The translations under genes were made by a program, and so were the position numbers. A model generated the notes under the pieces. It was given only the letters and a program-made list of their open reading frames with translations. It was not told the DNA's origin and made no database searches. A stretch of 64,000 nt of DNA, taken from the NCBI GenBank assembly GCA_026874595.1, contig CM049311.1:78132453-78196452 (forward strand). The letters are read 5' to 3'. The stretch comes from Sipunculus nudus. Its lineage: Eukaryota; Annelida; Sipuncula; Golfingiida; Sipunculidae. Positions 1 through 10,408 of this stretch are shown here, in pieces; position 1 is the stretch's first letter, and the number at the start of each line of letters is the position of its first letter.

Positions 1-391
1 AATGAAAATAATAACGGGGATAGTCGGTGTTGTTTACAACCTTGCATTATAAGAAACATATTTTTTACAGAAAATCATATCCATCCTTCCCTTTTCGATT
101 ACATCTTTGTCAAACCGCATCGATAATGTGATCGTATTCACAGGGCTAGTGCAATTTCCTCGTTCTCTATTCACTACACCAGTTAGCAAGTAGGTGTGGT
201 CCATATTTTGTAGAATTGAGGAAACGGAAGTCGTCACAGCATTGATTTGTTTGTAGGTCATCTTCTAGGAGTATCTCCTGAAAACTTTACTCTAGTTGTA
301 TCTCCTGTAGATATTAAATATACCCTTATTGAAAAGTAATGCCCGTAATATGTTTTAAAGGATTCTTTACCTTTTACCAAGTACATTGTTT

Positions 392-478
392 ATTTCAGGT
401 GAGGCCAAGAGAAAGCCTTTGTTTATTGATCCTGACAGATATTTTACACACGAAAGTTTGATTAGAGTCCTTGCGTAG
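392..478 (+). other. Exon-like segment with in-frame stop at its 3' end
   Basis: A pyrimidine-rich stretch ending in TTATTTCAG precedes a short open frame (it begins GEAKRKPLFIDPDRYF) that ends in TAG directly followed by GTAAAG. The residues look protein-like, with charged and aromatic residues mixed. It could be a small coding exon, the end of one, or chance. No partner exon or recognised domain was found. Confidence 0.15.
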
Positions 479-822
479 GTAAAGATGTGGTCTCAGACTA
501 CTCTTTAATTCATTATCTCTGTCTAAACATGGGTACACGTAGCGTATTTAAAAAAAACGGATGCTGATGATCAAACAAACTCATATCTTAGTGGAGTTTT
601 AAAGACTTTATCTGGTTGGTCTTACCTACAGTACAATAATTTTAGAGTACGCCAAAAATTATACAGGTTCCACAAATAAGACAGGGGATTAGCTTGGCAT
701 TGATGAGGAAAATGGATCTACATACAACATTTATTACTTTAAAGTTTAAGATGTCAAGCTTCACTATTGACAAACACATAAACATAATTCCATGAATTGA
801 AGCATATATTATTATACAAGTT

Positions 823-824
823 AA

Positions 825-864
<40 letters not shown>

Positions 865-869
865 ATATA
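823..869. repeat. (TA)n microsatellite
   Basis: Nearly uninterrupted alternating AT with one TTT interruption. It lies in a very AT-rich stretch (roughly 780-960) that holds nothing else I can identify. Confidence 0.95.
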
Positions 870-980
870 ATCAATAATAACTATTTATAAGTCTTATAGT
901 ATTAAAACACCCATGATAATATCAATATTATTAAATATTTTTTAAATAGTTTTATTTAATAATTTCACACATCAAACCAG

Positions 981-981
981 A

Positions 982-1039
<58 letters not shown>
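981..1039. repeat. (TA)n microsatellite
   Basis: Alternating TA of about 59 bases, with one G near the start. The flanking sequence to about 1620 is AT-rich and shows no supported gene. Confidence 0.95.
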
Positions 1040-1042
<3 letters not shown>

Positions 1043-1837
1043 GGGCTGGGTATCAACTACAATTTTCGTATTGCAATATTTGGTAAAGAAATTGCGATAC
1101 GTATCGCGATATGTTTTAATGTATCAATTTACAAAAAAGGAAGTGTATTTTCTGATGTATGTACAATACATAAAATATATGTTATTAATTTATTATCATA
1201 TTAAATTTGTTGACACTAAATATTCAAATTTGACACAGGAAATTTTGCATAATTGTTCAGTTATAAGTACTTATACTTATTTTTGACAGAAACCGAAGAA
1301 AATTTTAAAATAAGTGTTCAATGTTTTCTGTATGCCTTACTGTATGCCCTAATAAAAGCTTTCTGGACTGTGGCTTCGCAAGGAGAGGGATGTATGATGT
1401 GCACAGTCACAGTCGTGTAACACCACATCATAAGGATGTAAAAGAGGAATATATTTTTATTGAAAGTTACTAGTTAAAAGACTGAACACAGCAAAGTAAT
1501 AAAAGTCATGTAGAATTAGAAACATTTCTAGAAATGTAAAGGAACAGTCACCAAACAAAAATGTAAACCTGACTTGAGTGACTGAAATTGAACAAGCTGG
1601 ACGATTATACATGGAATACATTCATAATTGAATGATTGATTGATTCTTTATTTCCTCCTCAGCAAAAAGAGAGTAAAACCATTAAGTACATATAAGGTAC
1701 AAGGTACATGCACCATGAGCAAACAGTGAATGAAATAAGATCTAAGTAGAAAGTATGCACAGATAAATATAAAATGTTCAAATATCTAATCATAAAATAC
1801 ACAAAGCGCAAAGCTATATTAAGATATGATAGTTAAA

Positions 1838-2668
1838 TTGGCTGTCTTAAGGACCAAAACATATATCTACAAGTTATGATCTAATAAACTATATCAGGTC
1901 AATGCTATAGTAAATTCAATTTTATGCGTTTAGCAAATAACCAAATTAAATATTTAGTTATAAAAAGTACAGTGCAGTGCTATATTAAAATTTTAACTGT
2001 TGTCTAAGAAGAAAACTTGATAACTGAAAATGTACTTCGAATTATATTTCAGACTGAAATATAATTATCAGAAATATAAAATGTTCCTCTTAACCGTTTA
2101 ATAGTCTAAATAGTCTTGAAGACCAAAACATATATCCAAGGCTGATACTATAATATATTTTATTTTATGCTCCAAGCAAATAATTAAATAAATGTTTAGT
2201 CATAAAATAGTCCAGTGCTACATTAAAATAACAACTGTATTCAGAAAATAAGTCGCTTCTTAATTACTAAAGACCTCCTCGTAATGTACTTTGAACATTA
2301 TTTTTGACTGAAATACAATTGGTAAAAGGAATTTACAATATTCCCCAAACCCGCTAAACAGGCGGAGATCTTGGAGATCAAAACATATATCCACAACGTA
2401 ATGGTCGGGTAAGCTACATAAGTTTAATGCTATTGTAAATTCAGTTTTTTTTTCGCTAACCGATAGAAAATGAAAAAAAATGACTAGTCCTTACATATAC
2501 AAAGTGCAGTGTTATATTAAAATACTAACTGTTGTCTAATAAGACAATATCAAGTTGATAACTGAAAACTTTCCTCGTAATGTTATTCGAATAATATTTC
2601 TAAATGCCTGAAATATAATTAGCAAAAATTTACAATAGTCCTCATATACGTTAAATAGGCAGTCTTGA
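1838..2668 (-). repeat. Tandem copies of the LINE 3' end (about 260-290 bp unit)
   Basis: The segment around GACCAAAACATAYATC occurs at about 1852, 2119, 2378 and 2670. It is preceded each time by related blocks (GTGCAGTGYTAYATTAAAAT, then a CTCGTAATGT-like block, then TTTACAATA-like sequence). The copy at 2670 is inside the ORF2 C-terminus and the others lie beyond its end, so the element's own 3' region has been multiplied. Units are diverged by substitutions and small indels, so the duplication is old. Confidence 0.75.
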
Positions 2669-3676
2669 AGACCAAAACATACATCTACAAATTTGAGGTC
2701 AGGTAAATTATATAAGGCTGATGCTTTGGTAAATTCATTTTTATCATAAATATTTTTCAACATAAAGTCTCTATTTGGTAGAAATGATTGACAATCTGTG
2801 AAGATATGACACAAAATATCATCTTGAAAGCAGTTGCAAAAATTACAAATAACGGTCTCATCCGGATCCGCTAAACAAAGCAAACTTACCATGTCACATA
2901 TTGTCTTCCCACAACTTATTTGATTCCGTGCAATATAGTAAAGACTAAAAGTTCTCTTTGTCAACTTAGGCTGGATTCTCAAAAAAAAAAAAAACTGTGA
3001 CAGTCGTTTCTTTTGTACATCGCGGAGCACCATATACTTTGCTCATATAAATTGATAGCATTAAATACAATTCGTTTCGAGGTTAAATAAACTGGAAAAC
3101 GTCAACCATTTATATATTTAGAAAAGAAATTACCAATTCCGTATTTATTCAAAGTATCAACAATGTTAGGAATGAAACCTTTCTGGTTAATGTGTACTTG
3201 TAATTTCCACTGATATAGCCTTGTGATAAATAGTTTCTTTGCTATCCCTATATTGTCACCAGAAATTAATTTATGAAGGAATTGAAGTTTCTTTTGTCTA
3301 TTCTGCCTTGCATGGTATGCCATCCGAGTAAGCCCCTAACTACCTCTCCGTGGGTTCTCAGATGTAACCCTTGTATCGTTTTTCCAGCAAATGTTTGTAG
3401 TTTTTCAATTAAATAACTCTGACTTTTGCTATTTGAATACCATAATTCAGAACCATATAATACAGAAGGTATACATATTTTATACCAAAGGCTAACTGAT
3501 ACAGTCGGCAGAAGGGCGTGTGATTGTAATCCTATCATACCAAGAGCACCCAGAATGGATTTCCCTTTCCTACACCTGTCGTCAGTCCGTGATTTTGAGG
3601 AAAACCAGGAGTTTAGTAGAATTCCTACATGTTCATACTCTTGCACTTCTGATAATTTCATGTTACCCATTTCCAC
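2536..3676 (-). pseudogene. C-terminal region of the LINE ORF2 relic
   Basis: Three overlapping reading blocks (3676-3266, 3323-3102, 3033-2536) carry the post-RT region: EYEHVGILLNSW, PSVLYGSELWY, KLQTFAGKTIQGLHLRTHG, then a Cys/His cluster of the form C-x2-C...C-H-x4-C (CNFCNCFQDDILCHIFTDC). This arrangement is usual at the end of ORF2 in CR1/L2-like elements. The blocks need at least two frameshifts to join. The last block ends in sequence that is also the founder of the tandem units downstream. Confidence 0.75.
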
Positions 3677-3699
3677 ACTCTTAACTTACTATTTACTTT

Positions 3700-4860
3700 G
3701 TTTTGTTTTTTAGTTTCCCCGAAGACCATACATTTTGATTTTGCTGAACAAAAGGATATTTGCCATAGCTTTCTGTATATGTGGGCTCTATTAATTATTT
3801 AATCCAATGACGATTTTGTATTAGCTATCAAGACAGTGTCATCTGCATATGTTGGGGAGCTAACATCAATATCATTTACCAGCACACCAATATTTCCTTC
3901 ATTTATATCATTATGAATTCCACGAAGGACACAGTAAAATAAAACAAAGACATGATACCCCCCCCCCCACTGTTTGAAACTCCGAGATATTTTAATTCAT
4001 CTGACAATGCTCCATTAACAAGTACTGCACAGGAGCTACCAATTAGCCATTCTCTAAACAATAGCCACAATTTGTCACGGATTGCCAAATTATATGCATT
4101 AAATAGCAGTCCGTCCCACCACACTCTATCAAAAGCAGTTTTACAGTCTTAAAAAAACAACATATACTCTACCCCCTTGCTCACAATGGTGAAATATACT
4201 TTCTTGTACAGAAAAAGATGCCATCAGACTGCTACACCCTTTCCTGCAAGCTTGTCGCATTTTATCGGGGAATTCTCTGTTTCTCAACCACGGTTTTAGT
4301 CTGGACCATGTTATTTTTTCAAAGAGCTTATTTAAAACTTGCATTAGTGTAATTCATCTGTGTGAATTCTTTGAGGCTTCGTCTTTGATTCTGCCCTTAT
4401 ACATTGGAGAAATAATGCCAATCTTTAAAAAAATGGCGATCTTTTAACTAACATGAGACGTGAACGTTTCTTGGTCGGTTTCTTCTTCCGGTTGTTCATT
4501 TGGTAAATTGCAATAATGATTACACCAAAACGAACGAATTGCTATAGGAGTCGAAAAGTTAGAATTACCATCGTTCAATCTGTGAATACTACTGGATTGA
4601 TCTTCATGACCTTTTACATATTTTCACAAAGACCTAATATCAATATCGTTATTAAGACTCGCCTCTTCAACTTTTCGTGCTTCAAATTCTAATATTTTTT
4701 CTTTAATAATTCCCGGAATACACGTTAACCGCTTTGTGTTTTTATACGAGTTAAACTGAAAACCCGGTGGGCGACCGTCGTCTACCCATATTTTTCGCAT
4801 TTCTCTCTAGTGGGCATGGACTTTCTTTAATTCTTGGTCCCAATATGTTTTTATGTGTGT
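3700..4860 (-). pseudogene. Reverse transcriptase domain of the LINE relic
   Basis: This is the catalytic part of the relic. TAFDRVWWDG corresponds to RT motif A with its aspartate. CAVLVNGALSDEL and an S-rich G-run follow, then YADD (codons at 3838-3849 on the minus strand), the metal-binding motif C. The frame is broken by an in-frame stop between the palm motifs, a frameshift at the C homopolymer at 3958-3968, and stops after YADD. In a live element this domain would copy its own RNA at a nicked target. Here it cannot make an enzyme, though the core residues are still legible. Confidence 0.8.
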
Positions 4861-5067
4861 TGACGCTTGTTTTTGGTACCACCTTATCAGCAGCTTTTTT
4901 TCATACATTCACTTAATGAAAACACAAAACGGACTCTCTCAATGTAAAGTCACACCCGATTGCACATTCACTGAAGGTGTTCTCTAATTAACTCGGTGTT
5001 AAATAGTTAACTATTTATTACCAAGCGTAGACTATACTTAATTAACACCTGCATTTCCTCTTTGCAG

Positions 5068-5140
5068 GGACAAGATACATCTGGCCAGTTTTAAAGAGAG
5101 CAAATGAAAAAGAATTTGATAGAAATTTACCTATGAATAG
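5068..5140 (+). other. Candidate coding exon (73 nt)
   Basis: The acceptor is strong (pyrimidine-rich GCATTTCCTCTTTGCAG) and the donor is near consensus (ATAG/GTAAGT). Of the three frames only one is open throughout: TRYIWPVLKRANEKEF followed by DRNLPMN. The other two have stops, as expected for a real exon. I do not recognise the protein. A second, decayed copy of the acceptor and exon start lies about 520 bases downstream, which suggests that a real exon was duplicated. No neighbouring exon could be linked to it. Confidence 0.3.
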
Positions 5141-5474
5141 GTAAGTTTATATAATGTGTTTTAAAAGTTATTCCAGAGTTATACCTAATTTGTAACGGGT
5201 CATGTGGTACCAATACACATGGATTTTTGTATCACAAAAAAAAAATTATGTCGGTATCTAGATCTGACTGTGAAGAACACACAATAGATTTTAAAGAATA
5301 AGACAAGGTTGCTTATTGATTATATTGATAGATCTTTGTAATCAAATGCACACATATGCATTTTATTTTTTTTTAATGTTTATTTAAGTTTTGAAAACTT
5401 TATAAGTATTGGAGTTTTCACTACTTATGGACATGCGGGACAGAACTGGGCCTCTTAATCGTGTGGTTACCCTT

Positions 5475-5605
5475 AAGTACACATTCGTTTACGGCATCCT
5501 CTAAATAATCTGGTGTTACATTGATTAATTACGTGTATTACCAAGTACTTAATATACTGGTCACCCATCCATTCTACTCTTTGCAGGAACCAGATACAAA
5601 TGCCT
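5475..5605 (+). pseudogene. Decayed duplicate of the candidate exon and its upstream intron
   Basis: The sequence from about 5475 aligns by eye with 4965-5095: shared CACATTC, a CTCTAAxTAAxYYGGTGTTA block, TATTACCAAG, and TCTTTGCAGGRACMAGATACA at the acceptor. The exon frame starts TRYKCLARGNEM and then hits a stop where the upstream copy reads TRYIWPVLKRANEK. Similarity is moderate, so the duplication is old and this copy looks dead. Confidence 0.45.
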
Positions 5606-6280
5606 GGCTAGGGGGAACGAAATGTAAAGGAAAGGTGGATTTTTGTTTTTATCGGGCTGACAATTATAACATTGTACGTTATACAAGAGTAATTTCTAAA
5701 TCAATAAAAAAATGTTTTTAATAATGCACTTTGCATTGTATATCACATAGCAAAGTCTGTGTTAACCACTTATAACTATGTAAGGAGACTACAAATAATT
5801 TGAAAGCAAGGTAAAACGTATTATAAAGCAATAAAGAAAAATAATTACCCATAATACTTTTGTGAAAAGTACGTGTTTATAATAGTTATTGTATTCATTA
5901 AGTGCAGTTCATACGATTTAACATTTTTGTTGAAGATACTAGGGACGCTTGCAAAAACATTGTAATGTTAACAACATCAACATTCAAAATGCAATCCCCA
6001 CTCAGTGAGAGAGAGAGGGATTTCCAATTAACAGCTTCACATACCAGAAACATCGTATGTTAATAAATTCTCAACTGCTGGTAATATATATTTCATTTCT
6101 TATTTTACAGATCGATTCTCCGTACCCTTCCTTACCCAGTACGCATCACGCAATTAAGGGATATATGTTGACACGGAATCAGAGATTATTTCTACCGCGC
6201 AGTGTTTGGATTTTATCTCCGATCATACAGCTCATCGATTCTATGCAGGAAAAAATACCTTTGTCTATGGGACTGGAATA

Positions 6281-6606
6281 CGTTTGAATTGCTCACCAAG
6301 GCGTTTCAGCTGTAATAGCCATAGAGACATCGTACAATACACTCGTTGCTTCAATTGTTGTGTATCGATTATATGTCGCTGCGACTTCATATATTTTATT
6401 TTGTAAAGCAGACAGGTGTTATTTTTATAATTAAGAATTACAACGTCTGAATTGCTCACCAAGGCGTTTCAGCTGTAATAGCCATAGAGACATCGTACAA
6501 TACACTCGTTGCTTCACCTGTTGTGTATCGATTATATGTTGCTGCGACTTCATATATTTTATTTTGTAAAGCAGACAGGTGTTATTTTTATAATTAAGAA
6601 TTACAA
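6281..6606. repeat. Recent tandem duplication, unit 163 bp
   Basis: The segments 6281-6443 and 6444-6606 are nearly identical; I counted only about four substitutions. The unit runs from CGTYTGAATTGCTCACC to ATTAAGAATTACAA. Matching small ORFs on both strands in this region come from the duplication and are not evidence of coding. Confidence 0.9.
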
Positions 6607-6701
6607 CACAAGAGGACCTGGTCTCACAAGAGATAAACAAATACCTGAGAACACACAAATAATTCATCGAAAATATATTCTTGACGTTCCCAGGATATCA
6701 T

Positions 6702-6728
6702 CCCCCCCCCCCCGCCCCCCCCCCCCCC
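6702..6728. repeat. Poly-C tract
   Basis: Twelve C, one G, then fourteen C, followed directly by a run of A. Confidence 0.95.
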
Positions 6729-7259
6729 AAAAAAAAGGAGAACACTCTGCGCATCGTGGATGTTCTATTCTTATAAGCCTTTTGGTGGGTCCAGATAAGA
6801 GAAATATTCAATTTCATTGTTAGTATATACCAAGAAAACTAAAATTCTTGCAGGCAGAACACAACATTTGCCTAAATTACCAAAACGGTAACAAGGGAAT
6901 TTATTTAAGCTGAGAAAACGACTCGAAACTGTGTGTTCACGAACTCTGTATAGCACGTCAGTTATATCATTTACGTGTATTAGCTAATGCTTTTTGTTAT
7001 TGCTCTTTATTCACAGACTGATTTTTTCAACTAAATAAAAATGTTTTTCCTTAATAAAACATATATGCGTTAATCGGCCCGGGGAGTGCCTATAGACATA
7101 TTTCTCTTTCATCCCTTTTACCAAACGCAACCTATTTAGATTTCAACATTTATAACAGGGACCTATTTTATGACAATAAATCAGTTTCAGTCACATTTGA
7201 AAATATCGAAAAAAATCGGTATATGATAACAAACGCAAGATGAGAATCACCATATTGTG

Positions 7260-7285
7260 ATATATAAATATATATATATATATAT
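7260..7285. repeat. (TA)n tract abutting an LTR-like repeat
   Basis: A short alternating TA tract that ends exactly where the 864-bp repeat begins. (TA)n resumes at 8150 on the other side, so the repeat probably inserted into the microsatellite. Confidence 0.8.
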
Positions 7286-8149
7286 TGTTACGGAACCTAA
7301 TAACAACATATCACGTAGTCGCGACGAGCATAAATTTGGTTATTGAGATAAAAAAAATCAGATTCTGTAACACTAGGCAGCGTAAAGTGTCTAGGTGAAT
7401 AATTAAAGAAATCAGTGTTTTTTTTGTTAACAAATTATTATAATTTATTCTTAAAACAACCCTAACAATACAATACACTAAATCAACATAGTTACACAGT
7501 ATAACAACATTATAACAGTAAATCAATACAATTACACAGTATATGATTAAAGTTTTCAACACCTGTATACCACCACTGTCACAGCGACAAGTCCTTTAAA
7601 ACGTATAATCCAGATGAACAGTTCTCATAAATCTTCTCAGAGAATAATAGTCCAATTCAATCACAAAATCAGTCTGTTGTAATCCAAAAGTGAAATTCTG
7701 GTAGTGATCCTAAAGGCAAACTGAAGACTATATAAAATCCGTTACAAATTTCGAAGAAGAACTTAAACTACAGCAACTATCGGAAAGGTCCACAAATTGA
7801 CTCACACTCTTCCGTGTACGCTGGAACATTTCTCTCTCCTCTCTCTCTCGGCTCTTAACATAGCCCCTAACTTATAGCTTCTCACCCTAAAGCATAGAAA
7901 CTTATATTTCACGAACAATCCAAAGAACCCAACAATACATAATACTTACGCGCCCAAAGAACAGAACAAGACATGCGAGAGCGCAACCCGCCCAGAAAAT
8001 TCAAGATTAGCATGAGCGCTGTGTTCCTACATGTCAGACCCCACGAGTGGGCCGGGCCAACTCGCACGTCTCCCATGACAACGAACTATGTTTGCGCTAC
8101 ACAGACACAGGCAAGACTCCTGCGCACAATAAAAGAGACACCTATAACA
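7286..8149 (-). mobile_element. Solo-LTR-like repeat, 864 bp (family copy 1)
   Basis: The element begins TGTTACGGAACC and ends CCTATAACA, so it has TG...CA ends with a short terminal inverted repeat. It is flanked by ATAT on both sides, compatible with a 4-bp target duplication inside (TA)n. The family recurs at 9402 (fragment), 53817 and 56542. I place it on the minus strand because AATAAATTATAA then lies near the 3' end, as in an LTR. There is no primer-site or polypurine sequence next to it and no coding capacity. A long non-autonomous DNA transposon is the main alternative. Confidence 0.6.

Positions 8150-8199
<50 letters not shown>
8150..8199. repeat. (TA)n microsatellite
   Basis: Alternating TA with one C. 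It is the downstream half of the tract interrupted by the 864-bp repeat. The Ile/Tyr-rich ORFs over it on both strands are translations of the microsatellite. Confidence 0.9.
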
Positions 8200-8202
<3 letters not shown>

Positions 8203-8219
8203 TTTTTAAGAATATATTA

Positions 8220-9335
8220 GCAAATGACCATGAGTAATATACAAACATGGACAAGCACACTCACACACACAAACCGGATTTATCACATAAGCCGGTGGAG
8301 TAAAGCAATATCTACGCTGGATAAAAAAAATCTTAATGCGGGTGTTGGCAATATTAAAATTACCTTTATTGCTAGAAATGCCTATTTTCTAAATTATACT
8401 CAAACTGGTTTCATTTGGAGTGACCTTTAGGATCTAATCACACCTCCACGTCTTATATTTTGAAATATAATCAATGATTTTGCACTATGCCGTGGTATTT
8501 TAGTATACTAATCGTGGAGAATTCCTTTAATCCACAAATGCCATTCTCTTGTTGTCAAAACGTTAGAGGCCTTGGATCGTGCAGGAAGCTTTATTCAATG
8601 CTTATGTTCTCTGTCAGAAAACCTCTTTATGATGCTTTACGATGAAAAGTATAGAGAAACCTCGAGACATAAATGTCAGGAGTAAAAGCCCCAAGACAGT
8701 CCCTGAGTAATACTGGTTGACGAGGGGCCGTAACGTGCCCTGTGTCTGCGAAAGTAACAGGAAATCTCAGATAAAGCGGAAGAAACTGTCATCCTACAAA
8801 ATACGTTACCAAGGCAACAACACAAACACTTTACTGAAGCATAAATTCCTTTTTATAGTATGGGACTTGGGCACACGTTATATAAATGAAAAGTTTTAAC
8901 CATTCATTATATTGTGTCCAGCGTGAATCTTGTTAGTTTCTCTACTGAAAAAAAAATAATTAAACGTTTACGGAAGCAAACAAAAAATAATGATTTTAAA
9001 ATCGCTTTTATTTATATTCTTTTACTCGACACTTTTTAAATATTTGAGAAAACTTTTGTATTCGCTAAACCTTCGTAACACCAAAGGAACCTGTAGTATT
9101 TAGTGATTAAGCACACATTTCTATAATAAATTATATTTACAAAATCTTTAATCTATGGTTAATACCATTTCTAAAGTACCTTTCACATGTGTCCAAAATA
9201 ATTTAAGAGGTTTTTAAAGTATTTAAGGAATTCTTAGTTCAATTAATCTATTTCAAGTCATAATTGAAACACCTTGTTCTATAGAATCCTGTGCAGGACC
9301 AAGCTCTAAGAATAAATATTATTTTATTATATTTA
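8220..9335. other. No supported gene
   Basis: Only short ORFs without splice context, plus AT-rich sequence. I saw no clear repeat or RNA gene. Confidence 0.5.
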
Positions 9336-9336
9336 T

Positions 9337-9393
<57 letters not shown>

Positions 9394-9401
9394 TTATATA
9401 T
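9336..9401. repeat. (TA)n microsatellite
   Basis: An interrupted TA tract (TTTA interruptions) ending immediately before a fragment of the 864-bp family. This repeats the arrangement at 7286. Confidence 0.85.
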
Positions 9402-9512
9402 TGTTAAGGAACCTAATAACAGCAGATCACGTAGTCGTTACGAGCATAAATTTTGTTACGGAAATAAAAAATCAGAATTGTAACACTAGGCAGCGTGAAA
9501 TGTCTAGGGGAA
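9402..9512 (-). mobile_element. Fragment of the 864-bp LTR-like family (copy 2)
   Basis: About 110 bases match the start of copy 1: TGTTAAGGAACCTAATAAC, CAGATCACGTAGTCG, GTAACACTAGGCAGCGTGAA. Similarity stops near AGGGGAA. It keeps the terminus and is truncated inside. Confidence 0.7.
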
Positions 9513-9998
9513 ATTTCGGAAACGCATAGGCATCAAGAAAATTTCAATTGATTTAGTTCCGTACACAGCACTTATCTGGAGGAAAACGTTTCAAGATTTT
9601 TTTTTGTAGGGAAAATAAAATAAATGTATATCACACATTTTATTTTGAAATAAAACCTGGTTTACATTCATTTCCTTTCGCACTCGCTGTGTTTAACAAA
9701 TACAAGAATATTTGCCGGGCCTTTTCTTTTAGTTATTTACTTAATTCATCAGTGGTTATATCATCTTTATTTATTATCAGTATACGAGTAATAGCATCAT
9801 AAATATAGTCACATTTGCCGCATTATTGCAGTCAAATCTTTATCATCAATATGGTTGGATCATCATCACTTTATCCAAATCATTATCATCATCATGCGGC
9901 GCTTCATCATCATGATCATCATACTGTTCGTTAGAACCTTATTTTTATCAACAACATGAATATTTACTGTCACATATAACCCAATTAGTATGATCATA

Positions 9999-10210
9999 CA
10001 GGGGCGTCAATATGGAAGATGGTAGGTATACCCCCCCCCACACACACACACACATTTTAGCTAGGGGGGGGGTTGCCAATGCAATCTTCTCTCCTCATAT
10101 TCAGAGAAAAATAATTATACTATAAATAAAATATTAATAATTAGAATTATAGACTTTAGTCCCATTTCTGTGTTTACTATGAAATATCATATATCTTAAC
10201 ATGGTTTAGA
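9999..10210 (+). mobile_element. One end of a hAT-like element
   Basis: It starts CAGGGGCGTCAATATGG, the same terminus found inverted at 22359-22375. Similarity continues past the terminus (CCAATGCAATC, TCAGAGAAAAATAAT, ATAGACTTTAGTCCCATTTC) to about 10200. No opposite terminus is seen before 10430, so the other end is lost or diverged. Confidence 0.6.
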
Positions 10211-10288
10211 ATTATCCTATACTGTGGACATAATACGTTATTTCTTAAACATAGTTCACTTTAATATACTTGAAGTACGTCATACGAA

Positions 10289-10292
<4 letters not shown>

Positions 10293-10334
<42 letters not shown>

Positions 10335-10359
10335 ACACGATGCTTCAGCGTGCTTAACG

Positions 10360-10406
<47 letters not shown>
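10293..10406. repeat. Two (TA)n tracts separated by about 30 bases
   Basis: Alternating TA at about 10293-10331 and 10362-10406, with AATAACACGATGCTTCAGCG and a few more bases between them. Confidence 0.9.

Positions 10407-10408
<2 letters not shown>

Larger units (their letters stand above)
1627..4910 (-). mobile_element. 5'-truncated, decayed non-LTR retrotransposon
   Basis: Read on the minus strand, conceptual translation across several frames gives the usual order of a LINE ORF2 from just before the reverse transcriptase onward: WDQELKKVH near 4850, DDGRPPGFQFNSY near 4780, IGIISPMYKGR near 4410, TAFDRVWWDG near 4110, YADDTVLIA at about 3825-3849, LYGSELWY near 3450, IQGLHLRTH near 3365 and a Cys/His cluster near 2820. 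The 3' end at about 1627 runs through GAGGAAATAAAGAATCAATC, a short-repeat tail seen in CR1/L2/Jockey-type elements of molluscs. No apurinic endonuclease domain is visible upstream, so the copy is 5' truncated. Many stops and frameshifts, one at a C11 run near 3960, make it inactive. The clade within the CR1/Jockey group is unresolved. Confidence 0.85.

Noticed and set aside
34-261. 75-codon minus-strand ORF with fairly protein-like residues after a TTTTCAG
   Set aside because: An in-frame stop lies just after the acceptor-like site and the donor is poor. It cannot be separated from chance.
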